A stretch of 64,000 nucleotides of DNA. Source: Prostheceraeus crozeri (taxonomy: Eukaryota; Platyhelminthes; Polycladida; Euryleptidae). Under the pieces are notes generated by a model. That model worked only from the letters and a program-made list of their open reading frames with translations, ran no database searches and had not been told where the DNA came from. Of the stretch, positions 51,108-61,206 are shown piece by piece. The position numbers and the translations under genes are program-made. The stretch lies in contig CAJQUW010001664.1 in NCBI GenBank assembly GCA_907163375.1, positions 1 through 64,000 of the forward strand, read 5' to 3'. Position 1 is the stretch's first letter. Each line of letters opens with the position of its first letter.

Positions 51108-52154
51108 GCCTGACAGTTCCCGATCTTATTGAAGTCGGCACTGAACCAGCAATTGTGGATGCTGACGATACAACAAATAAGGGAGATGATGAAGAGCAAG
51201 TTGTTGAATTTGACCAAGATGTCGGAAGCTGCAGTGAAGAGGATGACAATGACAATGTGGAAAGGGTGGAAGAAACAATTGAAGTTGGTAATTGGGTCTG
51301 TGTAGAGTACATTTTACAAAATCAACGCAGTCGCCGAGGAGTAGTACGGTTATATTACGGCTGCGTTCAATTTATTGAAGGTGACCAAATCACTGTTAAA
51401 TTTCTAAAAAAGGTAAGAGACATATACATGTAAATATATATAAGTATGATAGCCTAGATTTAACACACAGTACCTTAGCTTTATCTAGTACAATCTGGAC
51501 AAACTAGCATTATGAATATCCTACTGGCCATATAAAATTGAATTATCATCGTAATTGATTTGCCTTTAAATGATTATAATAATTTGAAGGCAAATCAATT
51601 CATTTACTATAATTTAATTTAAATTGGCTTGCTTTGAATAGCTGTCTTTCATGAATGAACGTAATAAACTCAGCTCATATTGTATCCGCATGTAGAATTA
51701 GGTACGTACAGACTTAGGAAAAATAACAGTGAATAAAATAGAAGATATTTTCAACAAACAATTCTTTAGGTCTACGAGATTGTTTATTCACTAAATAATA
51801 TGATCTGATAATATGATAGATAGATAAATATAATAGATAGTATGATAAATAATATATAATATGTTTTTAATGAAATGCTCACAAAAATTATGTAATTATT
51901 ATTCGCATAAATCCCAGAACATTTGTTAAATGTTCATATTATATCGTGTTCTTTGATATTTGTTTCACTTTCAGATTCTCGTGAGTAGCTATCAATTTCC
52001 GGAAGTGGAGGAAATCGACATAGTAAACCGTGCTGTCTGCACACGCGTCAAGGAGCCGGAGCTGGCCTCTGGCTCTACCAGGAGGAGAACTATCTATGTA
52101 TTCTGCGAGTTAGTGCGTGAATCCTTATTGGAAAAGGTAGCAAAAAAGACATAA
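51092..52154 (+). CDS. Two-exon C-terminal domain, function unknown
   Basis: Exon 1 is open from 51092 to 51412: acidic stretch DDTTNKGDDEEQVVE and EEDDNDNVERVEET, then a beta-rich block VGNWVCVEYILQNQ, RRGVVRLYYGCVQFIEG and QITVKFLKK, with donor aag/gtaaga at 51413. Exon 2 51975-52154 (acceptor tttcactttcag) joins in phase 0: ILVSSYQFPEVEEIDIV, RTIYVFCELVRE, stop TAA at 52152. The pattern W-V-x-V-x-Y ... Y-x-G ... V-K-F-L-(K/R) ... F-P-x-x-x-D/E is one I know from uncharacterised animal proteins, often transposon-associated. It has no function I can name. It overlaps the end of the transposase tail in a different frame. It may be the original C-terminus of the transposase (one frameshift away) or a captured gene end. 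Both splice sites look intact. Confidence 0.6.
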
Positions 52155-52741
52155 CCTCAAGCACAGTGAAAGACTTCATATGGTATTGTTATTCTTCATT
52201 GAAGATTTGTAAGAGTATATAATTTTGTTATCCAACTTTGTTAGCCTCCAATTGTTAGACTACTGATTTTTTTGTTTTAATCAAGAAATAGAGATTTTTG
52301 TAATTGTGATGTTTTCAAGTATCGGTAGATTATTTAGGCTTATTCATGTCCAAATCAAGGTCAAAATCATAGAATGCCTTGACATCCTTCTCCCTCATAT
52401 AGGCCCAATATATTCATCTCTATTTCTTGTCGAGTAAATTTCACGATATATCCGTGTTTGTTTAATACTCCTAGTTGTGTCTTCCCGTATTTGTTTAATT
52501 TAAATTAAGCCTAATTTACCAATCTCTCAAATAAAAATTGCACATATGTTGCTGTACCATAATACTTGTTTCATTCAAAATGAGATACCGTATCATTTAC
52601 CTAATCAACACTATATTGCAAATTTACTTAGATGGAATATTTTTCCATATTTTTCCAATTTTCCCGGTAATTTTTCCGGAAAAATTACCGGAAAAATATA
52701 ATTTATATTTTTCCGGTAATTTTTATATCTATAGTGTTGCG

Positions 52742-53240
52742 TAAGTTTAAGAATCACACTGCTTACATACAATGTACATAACAATATGTAATGTGTATAT
52801 GTGCATATTTGATCGAATTCATGGTCTACCTAGAAATCAGGCATTATATGAGAACATTACTCAGTCAGTGTGTGGCTTTGCCGTCACAACGGTTATTGAA
52901 ATGCTGACATCAACAATCTTTGGTTGAATGTAGAGACAGTTTTCGAGAAGTTCGTTTTAAATGTCATCTGTAATATTTCTTCAGTTTTATTGATGATAGA
53001 AGACTTTTTGAAATGATTTTACACTTTTTTTAAGTTTTTCTTGGTCCTTCTGATAAATTTTAAATATCTGTTGACAAATTACTATGACGATTGCATCCAC
53101 TTTTTGATTCTATTTAAACACCAGGAATATTCTAAGGCATTAAATTCTGAATAAAATCCATGTATCTCGGAGAGAAGTAAATACAGAAATTCACAAAGAG
53201 ATTCCTATCAGGAATTTTTCAGAGAGTGAAAATTAAGATG
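52742..53240. other. Gene-free stretch between hAT and Tigger elements
   Basis: AT-rich, nothing recognisable. Confidence 0.5.
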
Positions 53241-55249
53241 CAGTAGACTCCGCTTATTGTGGACACCTCGGGCCAGGAGCAACTGTCCACAATAACCGAA
53301 ATACCCCTCTAAAAAGTAAAAGTCAAAATGCCATGAAAGACAATTTTATTGTACATATATCAAATACAGTACTATTGTGTATCAAAATATGTATGTACTT
53401 GTACATAATATTATCAAAATAAGTCTGTGAGCTTGGTCTGTTTCGGTGGGAACTTACGGCGCAACTGGTCTCTGAAGGCTTCCATGCACGCACTGAAGCC
53501 GTTGACCCTGAATCCCTGCTGCCGGTATCCCCGCTCGAGCACCTCCAAGGCGGACCGCATCAACTTTGCCGAAGCGAACAGCTCTGGCTCATCGTTCTCG
53601 TCGTCGCTAGCCGCAGCGGATTCTCCTTCTTGGTTCTTGGCCTCAGCCACGACTTGGGCGAGCTGTCGAGTCACTTCATCAGCTGTGGCTTCATCCGCGA
53701 CTTCCACTTCATCGTCCATTGCCACCCAGTTGAGGAAGAGCTCCCCTGTAACGTTTTCCGGGATCTCGATCATCACGTCTTGGGCTTCCTGAACTTGAGC
53801 TTCGGCTTCCTGATCTTTGGGAATCGTCCTCTGCGCCAGCAATTGATGAGGGTCTCCGTCTTCATAGCCTTCCAAGCGGCAGCCAGCATTTCCATGGCCT
53901 GAAGCATGTCTACCTTTTTCACCACCTCATGAGCTGAGATCTTGTCGTCATCTTCCATTGTCTCGATCAGTTCGCGGATTCTCCGGCGGAGATTTGTTCG
54001 GAAGATTGCTTTCATGGACCGAATAATTCCTTGGTCGCAGGGTTGTAACACGGAAGTCGTGTTCGCGGGTAGAAATCGCACGGTCACATTCTTGAGCCCG
54101 GGAACAGGCACATGAGCGCTGCAGTTGTCGGCGAGCATCAGGATTTGGCGGCCTTGTCGTTCCATGTCCCGGTCGAGGTCTCGGATGAAGCCCTCCCAAA
54201 TCGGCTCCGTCATCCAGGCATTCCGGCTGGACTTGTAGTTGACAGAGGGCATCTGACGGACACTTTTGAAGCAGCGTGGGGTTTTGAACTGACCAATACT
54301 AAGAAGAGGAAGCTTCTCGCCTTCCAGGCTGCACGTGACCAGAGCTGTAATCCGGTCCTTGGCTGTCTTGAAACCTTTGGTGGTCCTCTTCGACTGTTCT
54401 CTCACGTAGGTCGAATCTGGGAGAGCACGGAAGTAGATCCCGGTTTCGTCCGTATTGAGGATGTCCTTCCGGTGAAATCGGCGTTGCAATTCGGGCCACT
54501 CGTTCTTCAGAAAAGCTTCCGCGCCTGATGTGTTCGCCTCCGCTGCTTCTCCCCGCAGAGTGGCAAAAACGATGCCGTTCCTATTCTTCCATCTTGAGAA
54601 CTAACCATCAGTCGCTTTGAAATCCTCCACATCCGCTTCTTCAGGGATCTTCTGGGCCTTCTCCATCAATATTGGACCGTTAAGTGAGATGTTCTTGCTT
54701 TTGGCCCAGTTGTAGAAGTACATAAGAGCCTTCTCAACGTCCACATCCTTCCCGTGTCTCTTGCGCTTCGCTCGGCTAGCACCATCTTCAGTCACATGAA
54801 GGCGAATCTCTGCTTCTTGCTTTATGATCTTGTGGAGGAAGCTCTTCGACACAGTTAATTGTTCTGCCGCCTGACGGACGCCGATGTTGGGGAATTCCTT
54901 CTTGAGCTCGTTGAAGCGATCGAGGAGATCCACTTTCTCCTACGTCGATTTGTAGAATCGCTTGAAAGCAGATCGCTTGCTCATCATGTGTAGAAACAGT
55001 TTTAGAGTATGTAGTGGTATGTACGTAAAATAAATAAATTTTGGGAAAGCCAGATGTCTAAAAATAGCAACGCGTGAAAAGCCGAACCTGATAGAAATTG
55101 GGAAAACCAGATGTCAAAAATAGCCTCAATGACGTGTCCACAATAGACGGCGGCTGTCCACATTATCCGGCGGATTTCACTAGAGCAAAATTCCGTCCGT
55201 GGTGATCTGTCCACAATATACGGCTGTCCACGATAGGCGGAGTCTACTG
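53241..55249 (-). mobile_element. Tigger/pogo-like element, 2009 bp
   Basis: Ends are perfect 13-bp inverted repeats cagtagactccgc (53241 and reverse complement ending 55249). Subterminal copies of gtccacaata and tgtggac lie at both sides. The right flank is ta (55250-55251), the expected pogo target dinucleotide; the left flank is tg, so one copy has probably mutated. The transposase on the minus strand is markedly GC-rich beside its AT-rich surroundings. Confidence 0.93.
53414..54987 (-). pseudogene. Tigger/pogo transposase with two TAG stops and a frameshift
   Basis: The frame starts ATG at 54985-54987 (MMSKRSAFKRF), meets TAG at 54940, and continues DLLDRFNELKKEFPNIGVRQ, AAEQLTVSKSFLHKI, a psq/CENP-B-type helix-turn-helix. 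Next comes KALMYFYNWAKSKNISLNGP, then TAG at 54601 where a tryptophan is expected (FSRWKNRNGI follows in the same frame). The DDE domain has NTDETG, LMLADNCSAH and, 30 residues on, LQPCDQGIIR: the DD30D triad is present. Near 53820 a frameshift moves the reading to EAQVQEAQDVMIEIPENV, an acidic tail ending KQTKLTDLF at 53414. Total about 524 codons, normal for Tigger. All catalytic residues remain; three lesions inactivate it. Confidence 0.93.
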
Positions 55250-55949
55250 TATCAGCAAAAATCTAGACCTCTACCCTCAATTTGCACGGTTTTAGAGTTA
55301 TCACCCCCACTATTATTCAATCGATATCTAGACAAATGTAAACCGATTGCATCTGAAACAATACTTTTTTGACATTTACTACTGACCGAATAGAAAAAAA
55401 TAGATAAGAAAAATACAGTGTTTAACTGATAGCTGATGATTAATCACTTGCACTGACATTAGAGCGGAGAGAGAGACTTCTAACAGTCTAAATCGGAGGT
55501 CGGTGACATAACCTGTTCTGCTGATTGTCATATTCTCATCACATTCAAACCGTTTTTCAGGCATGTAGAAAGCATGATATTCTCTAATGTTAAATAACCA
55601 TGCCTCCGATAAAATAGTGGAAATAATAATAGGATTAGTAACTTATTAGGATTAATAAAGGATTAATAATCGGAGAGAGTGCATATTTGTTTTCAACAAA
55701 ACAGAAATCACAGCAATGCAAGTTTATACGATACAAATTCAGAAGAGCAAAAATACTAGTATCAACTAGCGTTTAAAGTAAGACACTGCAAAATAAACAT
55801 GGGTTGGTAGTGGAAATGACAAAATGTTATCCAACTATGCGTGAAACATGCAAGTTTTAAAACAGTTTTTCTACAATGTTGACTTGCCATACAGTCAAGT
55901 GGCACACGAGAAAAAAGAATTTCCTCTTATAACTGTAGCAGTAATCCCA
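55250..55949. other. Gene-free stretch
   Basis: AT-rich, no recognisable gene or element end. Confidence 0.5.
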
Positions 55950-56129
55950 TCACAGACGGAAACCCGGTGCGGTGCAGCCATGACTCATCCCCCCTCCCGT
56001 CAGGAAGGAAGTCGCCAAGGATGTGGTGGTGATCGGACCGAGAGGAGGAAACCTCCCCCTTCCTGGGAGACCTTGGTGTTTCTCATGGCAGGTTTTGGAC
56101 TTTTGGGATAAGAAAAAGCATGTTTCGGG

Positions 56130-56260
56130 ATGAAGGAGTGACCGCATGGACAAACGGAGGGCAAATTCAGATTTTACGTGAAATTTTGGGTCGGGAAGGT
56201 TATTTTCAAATCGGAGAGGAAAAGCTCTCCCCCCCCCTCCTCCTGACAGGCAAGACAGCA
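56130..56260 (+). repeat. Diverged solo copy of the 490-bp satellite sub-unit
   Basis: Read on the plus strand, acaaacggagggcaaattca, then acgtgaaatttt, ggttattttcaaatcggaga and ggaaaag followed by a C-run, aligns block by block with the reverse complement of the satellite (aaaacggaggccagattcgg, gcgtcaaattct, tcaatcggagagaaaaag, then ccccaccccc). By eye about 70% identity over roughly 90-100 bp. A second weaker likeness (gatcggaccgagaggagga then cctccccct) lies about 170 bp upstream, near the 163-bp sub-repeat spacing. The satellite family therefore has diverged members outside the array. Confidence 0.68.
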
Positions 56261-56319
56261 GGCAGACTTGGAAAACCGGAGAAGGTTTTGGGAAACAGAG
56301 AAGGGATCAATGATGCGAA

Positions 56320-56360
56320 GGCAGTATAAATCGGACGGACTTCGTTCAACGTTTGTTCGA
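56320..56360 (+). promoter_or_regulatory. TATA-box-like element
   Basis: gcagtataaatcgg has TATAAA at 56325-56330 in a GC-richer patch and is followed by ttcaacg about 25 bases on. No convincing reading frame starts downstream, so it may be unused or serve a non-coding transcript. Confidence 0.3.
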
Positions 56361-56890
56361 GAGCTCATGATTCAGTGAAGTCATAGACTACTTATAACCG
56401 TTTTATAAATAGTGCAAAACTGCCGAAAAATTTAAACTCGTTGTTTTTGTAGGTTTTCTGCGGTTTTCGACCCTGCTGAAGTCAATGAAGCCATTTATAA
56501 GTGTGTACTAGCTAGTATTCTCATGTCTTTACATTTTGCAAGCTTCTATCAAACAAAATAACTCAAAGCGTGCATGGTACAGAGAGCTTTGCTGTAATAT
56601 TCCAATGACAGGGCGTTCCTTCGGGACGCGGACGATGCCATAGTGATAAGTGTGGCAAGGGTGCGTGTCATATGTTAAACCGAAACGTCTGGGGTAACTC
56701 ATGTTGGGCATTTGACACAGTTCTCAAGGTAGCAACTTGAACGACAATCGGTTGAGTCTTAGCTATCTTGTCATGGGTGTCTTGTAAACATCTCCATTGC
56801 AAAACGCTTGTGGATCACGGCTTGCTATCCCTCTCTAAGTTAAAAACGGCTTGCTACCAGGCCGATCAAATGGCCAGTCTTGGTCATAGG
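56361..56890. other. Stretch without a recognisable gene
   Basis: No gene or repeat that I can support. It may be upstream DNA of the 57-kb gene. Confidence 0.4.
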
Positions 56891-57010
56891 AAAGCGCCTC
56901 TTCTCGTCAATCGTTTGCCTTTGTGATAGCACTGGGCAACAGACGTAGGAAAACGCCGCTTGTCGTCAATCGTTTGCCTTTGTGATATCACTGGGCAACA
57001 GACGTAGCAA
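56891..57010 (+). repeat. Two-copy tandem repeat, period 59 bp, upstream of promoter
   Basis: cgtcaatcgtttgcctttgt followed by gata(g/t)cactgggcaaca starts at 56905 and again at 56964. It lies 110-230 bp upstream of the TATA box at 57121, a position where duplicated regulatory sites could act. Function is inferred from position only. Confidence 0.85.
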
Positions 57011-57119
57011 TCTTTGTGCTACAGGGCGTTGACGACGGAATACAAAGGAAAGCCTCGTTGTCAAATCAAAAGCATGACCAAATTTAGAAAGACCGAATCA
57101 TGGTTTTGCGTTGGAAGGG

Positions 57120-57150
57120 TATATAAACCGTTGCATCTCTCTAGTCTTCA
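57120..57150 (+). promoter_or_regulatory. Core promoter of the 57-kb gene
   Basis: TATA box gtatataaac (57120-57129) followed 29 bases later by an initiator-like tcttcactcc with the likely start A at 57150. A short first exon would run to 57170 (donor acg/gtgagt), with intron 57171-57296 ending ctctatag, then ATG at 57302. The agreement of TATA spacing, donor, acceptor and start codon supports it. Confidence 0.6.
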
Positions 57151-57301
57151 CTCCGGTTTTCTAACAAACGGTGAGTGCTCTGCCATGGTTTGCCATCAAA
57201 CTTTGTGTTTTAGTATAAAGCTAGGAATCTTACTCCCTAAATTTTGTCGACGATTTTGTTCCAACGTTTGCAATCAAATTGTTGTTTGCTCTATAGATAC
57301 A

Positions 57302-58907
57302 ATGACAAAAAATCCACGTTTCATCATAACACAATGCTCTTGCGGCAAATTAGTCGGGTGTAGTGAATATCGAAAGTATATCAAAAAGGGGACGCTGGAC
57401 CAACATGAGAGAGTGCATGTGTCTAAGGTCAGCGTTCATCATAAGGTGCTGTGTGATGATGTTGAGGGTTTCCGAAAGGCGCATGAATCTTGCCCGTCCG
57501 GAAACAATGGTGCGCAGCCGTTCTGTATGTAAACACTAACCTCTTCTCCTTTTTCTCAACAGATCTCGCAGCCTACTCCTGGATGGAGACGTCCCCTCTT
57601 CCCCAACCAACATCCCTGCATCACCACCATCCGCTGCAGCAAACGAAATCCATCTCCTCTCCGTTAAGTCGGTGGAAAGATTGTTGGAGGAGTAGGACAT
57701 CGAAGTGGTAGAGATAGAGGAGATGGAAATCGAGGAGGAAGGTGTTAGGGAGAGAGATAGAGCTATGGCTGCGGTCAGATCTTCGCTAGACCATTCCGCC
57801 TTCAAAGAACATCGGCATTCTCGCTGTCAAAAAGCAAAAGGAGATCTGGAGAAGGTGCGCCGACTGATACCTCAACGGCCCAAGTGTGAGGGTTGTGGAC
57901 GCGTGTTCCACAACAACACCAACTTACATCGTAACATCGAAGGCGGATCCTGTGGCAGTGTGAAGCAACCACCGACGACAACAGGTAGGAAACATCCTTC
58001 ATCGCACGTCGGCTTTTTCTGTTCTTCGTATCAGAAGACCTTTCCTACAGAATTTGTTTTTTCTTCGCAGACACTCTGTCACACCCATCCCACTGAGCTT
58101 CACACTGACAACACTGTCACTCTAAGATTGAGAAAGTTTTCCCATGAGAGGCTCGTTGGAAAGCTTTGAAGTTATACAGGATATTCATCCTTTCTTGATG
58201 AATAATATAGGTCCAATGAATCAAGTGTTGACGAGCTTGGATAGGTTTTTGCTCAAAGGCATATTCTATCCCACTGCTCGTTTCAATAAGGTAGACAGTA
58301 GCACGGGAGAAGTAGAGTCCACTGTGACCATTAGGATATCCTCCTGTGCAGCTGATCTCATAGGTGATGCAAACGAGTGGATAGAGAGACATGCTACCTG
58401 TCTCGTCAGCAACTTAACCAAATTTAGTGAAAGAGATAGCGGTTTGGTTTTTGGTGTGATAAAAAAGTAGATTTTGAAATCAATCTCTTAGAAAACTTTC
58501 AAGGGAGCGGTTGTCACCCTACCCAAAGCACTGGTTAACAAAAAGGCTGTGATCAATGTAGACTGTCAGTCCCAGTGTTTCAAGTATGCCGTCCTCTCCA
58601 TTCTACACTATGATGATCTAAGTGGAAATCTTCAAAGAGTCACTCAATATCGTGAATGGGAAGATGAGCTGAAGTATGATGGGCTAGATGTCAACACATC
58701 TAGCTTAATAATAATACAATGCCCCACTTTTTGTCGGTTTATCAGCGAATAATGGATATAAAACAGTCCACGGGTGAAGAGGTGAAAATAATTAAATCGC
58801 AAATCGGCATGCGAGCTCAATCACAAGATCAAGAGGCGGAAGTGGGAGTGAAATTATATCAGACTCAAGTGTCAAAAGTGTCAAACGAACTTTTCCATCA
58901 AGATTGA
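57302..58907 (+). pseudogene. Zinc-finger-like and KKAVIN-block protein, Polinton-associated type
   Basis: Exon from ATG 57302: MTKNPRFIITQCSCGKLVGC with HERVHV and CDDVEGFRKAHESCPS. A very short intron 57529-57562 (34 nt, gtaaac...ctcaacag) would join in phase to SRSLLLDGDVPSS, VERLLEE, TAG (57693), an acidic stretch and a zinc-finger-like CEGCGRVFHNNTNLHRN with a later C. A donor (cag/gtagga) follows at 57986. From 58132 another frame reads ESFEVIQDIHPFLMNNIGPM and DLIGDANEWIERHATC, TAG (58468), TAG (58489), then LPKALVNKKAVINVDCQSQC, FKYAVLSILHYDD, RVTQYREWEDELKYDGLDVN. The last part (LP-x-x-x-x-x-KKAVIN ... CF ... AVL ... Y ... L-x-x-x-G) matches a family in animal genomes that I associate with Polinton/Maverick-like DNA, often ahead of a type B DNA polymerase. 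Here no polymerase follows. Frame from 58719 is a shifted tail. Identification from memory of the motif; function unknown. Confidence 0.58.
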
Positions 58908-58971
58908 TTTATGACTTTCGAGGCAGTGGACGCATCCGGTGCGAATGCTTAGGAAGAGGATGGTAGTATAG

Positions 58972-59343
58972 TATATATAACTCAACGACCGGACAGTTGT
59001 CGTTACCGAACTGATTATTCTTTTGTGCTTCACTTTGTACGCTGCTCATCCTTTTAGCTCTTCCCCACATAGGCATAATATACGGTGTCTATCGATATCA
59101 TTATTTTATCTTGAGTAAGCCTTAGTGGGTGACACTAACTCTGGGAAAGGTAAACGTGAACTTGTGATTGCTGGAAGCGCAATATAGTTGAGGAAAGGCG
59201 ATTGAGACGGTAGTAATAGAGTTAATATTTCCAGAGTGCTAACAAATAAATAAATAGGGTTGCATAAGTGGAGCTCCCGCAGCGTTTATCTTTCCCTCTT
59301 TACTTCGATCTTCCGTAAAATCTTCACATCAGTTCGGTGACCC
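58972..59343 (+). promoter_or_regulatory. Candidate end of a Ty3/gypsy 5' LTR, with TATA, poly(A) signal and primer-site-like motif
   Basis: A TATA run tatatataa (58972-58980), an overlapping aataaataaata poly(A) signal at about 59247-59258 and then ttcacatcagttcggtgacc. cggtgaccc (59335-59343) resembles the start of the tRNA-Trp-type primer-binding site (tggtgacccc) used by some Ty3 and BEL elements. A splice-donor-like gccg/gtaagt follows at 59351. The left LTR border was not found and the 3' LTR lies outside the window, so this is tentative. Confidence 0.4.
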
Positions 59344-59514
59344 GGTGCCGGTAAGTATATTCACGTTACAGTCTTATCCATAAGCAGCTGCTCCGTGTGC
59401 GAAGAAGAGAGATTTAAGTGAGTTTATAAGTGAGATATTAGTCAGTTTCGGCCATAATTTGATAAGCGCGCTAAATTCACAGATATAAAGTATTCCTTCT
59501 GTTCTCTAATAAAA

Positions 59515-59754
59515 GTGGGTGGCTCAGGGAAGCGTAGTACATCCACGTGTGTGAGTTCGTGGTTTGTCCAAAGCGACAGCTTCGAAATATATATTGAGAG
59601 GAGGGCTCGAAGAAAACGAGCGTAGTACCTCCCAGAGTACCGCGGTATATAAATTTGTGGGGGGGGGGGCTCTGAAAAAAAGAGCGTAGTACTTCCACGG
59701 GTTTCCTGTTAAGAGATTAAAAGTGGGTGGCTCTATTGAAGCGAATACATCCAC
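59515..59754 (+). repeat. Four degenerate hairpin repeats in the gypsy leader
   Basis: Copies at 59515-59546, 59596-59633, 59657-59698 and 59723-59754 share the pattern gtgggtggctc ... gagcgtagtac ... tccac. Each can fold: gtgggtg pairs with catccac in copies 1 and 4; gagg/cctc and ctcg/cgag pair in copy 2; ctct/agag pair in copy 3. The inner stem changes sequence but keeps pairing between copies 2 and 3 (ctcg-cgag versus ctct-agag), as expected of conserved RNA structure. Position between the putative primer site and the pol remnant suggests a leader or packaging structure. Confidence 0.65.
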
Positions 59755-60261
59755 GTTAGCGCGCGAGTCCCGTCATCCGAGATCTAAAGGGCGCCATATA
59801 AATAAGTGTCGGCAAATTCAAAATTGAAGCGATACGTAACAACAGTGCATTAAAATATATTCTACGTACTATAATTAATCACACGGTACAGTTAATTGTT
59901 CTACAAGTAAAACTATTATGGTACGGTAATATTGTCTTCATTAGCAATTCTTACATATCACAGTATTTCTTAACGTGTACGGTAGCATCATTCAATAAAG
60001 TACAATTTCCTATATACTATATTGAGTAGGCCTACTCTGTCCATCATTGAAAATATACAGTAATACAGTAGCAATCTACATACGGTCATACAGTATAATA
60101 AATAGCATCATACCGATACGACTTTGATGTTGTAGGACATCTGTTTACACATAACCGTAGTTCTGATTAACTAATCAAATTGCGCTAAAATCGTGCAAGA
60201 GTGTCCGGGATTCCATACAGATTAATCCTTTATTGACTGACCCGTTTTTATTTAAGTCAAC
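59755..60261. other. Non-coding stretch where gypsy gag and early pol would be expected
   Basis: No gag, protease or first half of reverse transcriptase is readable. The pol frame begins abruptly within RT at about 60262, so this copy has a large internal deletion or rearrangement. Confidence 0.6.
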
Positions 60262-61206
60262 GTGCCTTATCGCACGAGAGGACATGTCATGTCGCGCCAA
60301 GGCCTTACTCCATTACAAGACAATATTGAGAAAATTGTCAATTATCCAAGACCAAAAAATGTAAAACAAACGAGACAATTTTTGGGTATGTGTAGCTATT
60401 ATAGAAGATTCGTAAAAGATTTTGCTCGTATTGTTGCGCCACTATTTAACCTTATGAAGAAAGAGGAAAAATTTGTTTGGACGGATCACCATGAGGAAGC
60501 GTTTAACCTCATGCGAAAAGCTCTAACATCTCCACCCATCTTGATTTATCCGAATTTTGAGCAACCATTCTACTTACAACCGATGCTAGTAACTGGGCAA
60601 TTGGTAGCGTCCTTAGTCAAATGGTCGATAGTGTCCATCACCCGATTGCTTACACAAGTCGAGTTTTACAAAAAGCAGAGAAGCATTACGCAACAGTAGA
60701 AAAGGAAGCACTTGCCTTAGTATTTGCTGTCAAGCATTTCAGGGAATACCTCTGGGGCAAAAAGTTCTATGCCATAGTAGACCATGCACCATTACGGTAT
60801 TTGCTAAATCACAAAGAACCGTCATCAAGCCTCATGAGATGGGCATTATTACTTCAAGAGTATAATTTTTGAAATTTTATACCGTCCAGGCAAGAAACAC
60901 TCAAACGCCGACACATTGTCTCGCATATCTATTAATGCGATCAGTGAAATAAGATCTCGTTCTGAATTTTCGTGCGTGCAGCAGCAACAAAAGGAAGACA
61001 CTATTTATAACGCCATCATAAAGAAATTGCAGTACCAACCCATGCCTAAACAATTGTCTAACCAATGCTTGAAATTCATTAATGATAATTGGCCAAATTT
61101 CCGTTTATCAAAAGGTTTGTTATATTATAAAAGTGTAAACACTCCAGGCAACGACTTGTTACTAGCTCTCCCACAAGAGCTGCGTCAAACAGTATTCACG
61201 GAACTA

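Larger units (their letters stand above)
49961..52733 (+). mobile_element. hAT element with truncated transposase, 2773 bp
   Basis: The 8-mer gtgttgcg flanks both ends (49953-49960 and 52734-52741; identity extends to gtgttgcgtaag). Termini are taaggatatgaaa and, from the right, tatagatataaaa. Subterminal clusters of aatttttccggaaaaat and ccggtaatttttcc sit just inside both ends. On the plus strand it contains a transposase dimerisation tail (50856-51107) and a two-exon downstream frame (51092-52154). The N-terminal and catalytic parts of the transposase are absent. Similar ends and ccggtaat subterminal motif to 31158-33536. Confidence 0.85.

Noticed and set aside
51092-52154. Independent host gene placed by chance inside the hAT element
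   Set aside because: Not excluded, but position inside the element, overlap with the transposase tail and same strand make an element-linked origin more likely; kept as uncertain in the feature entry.
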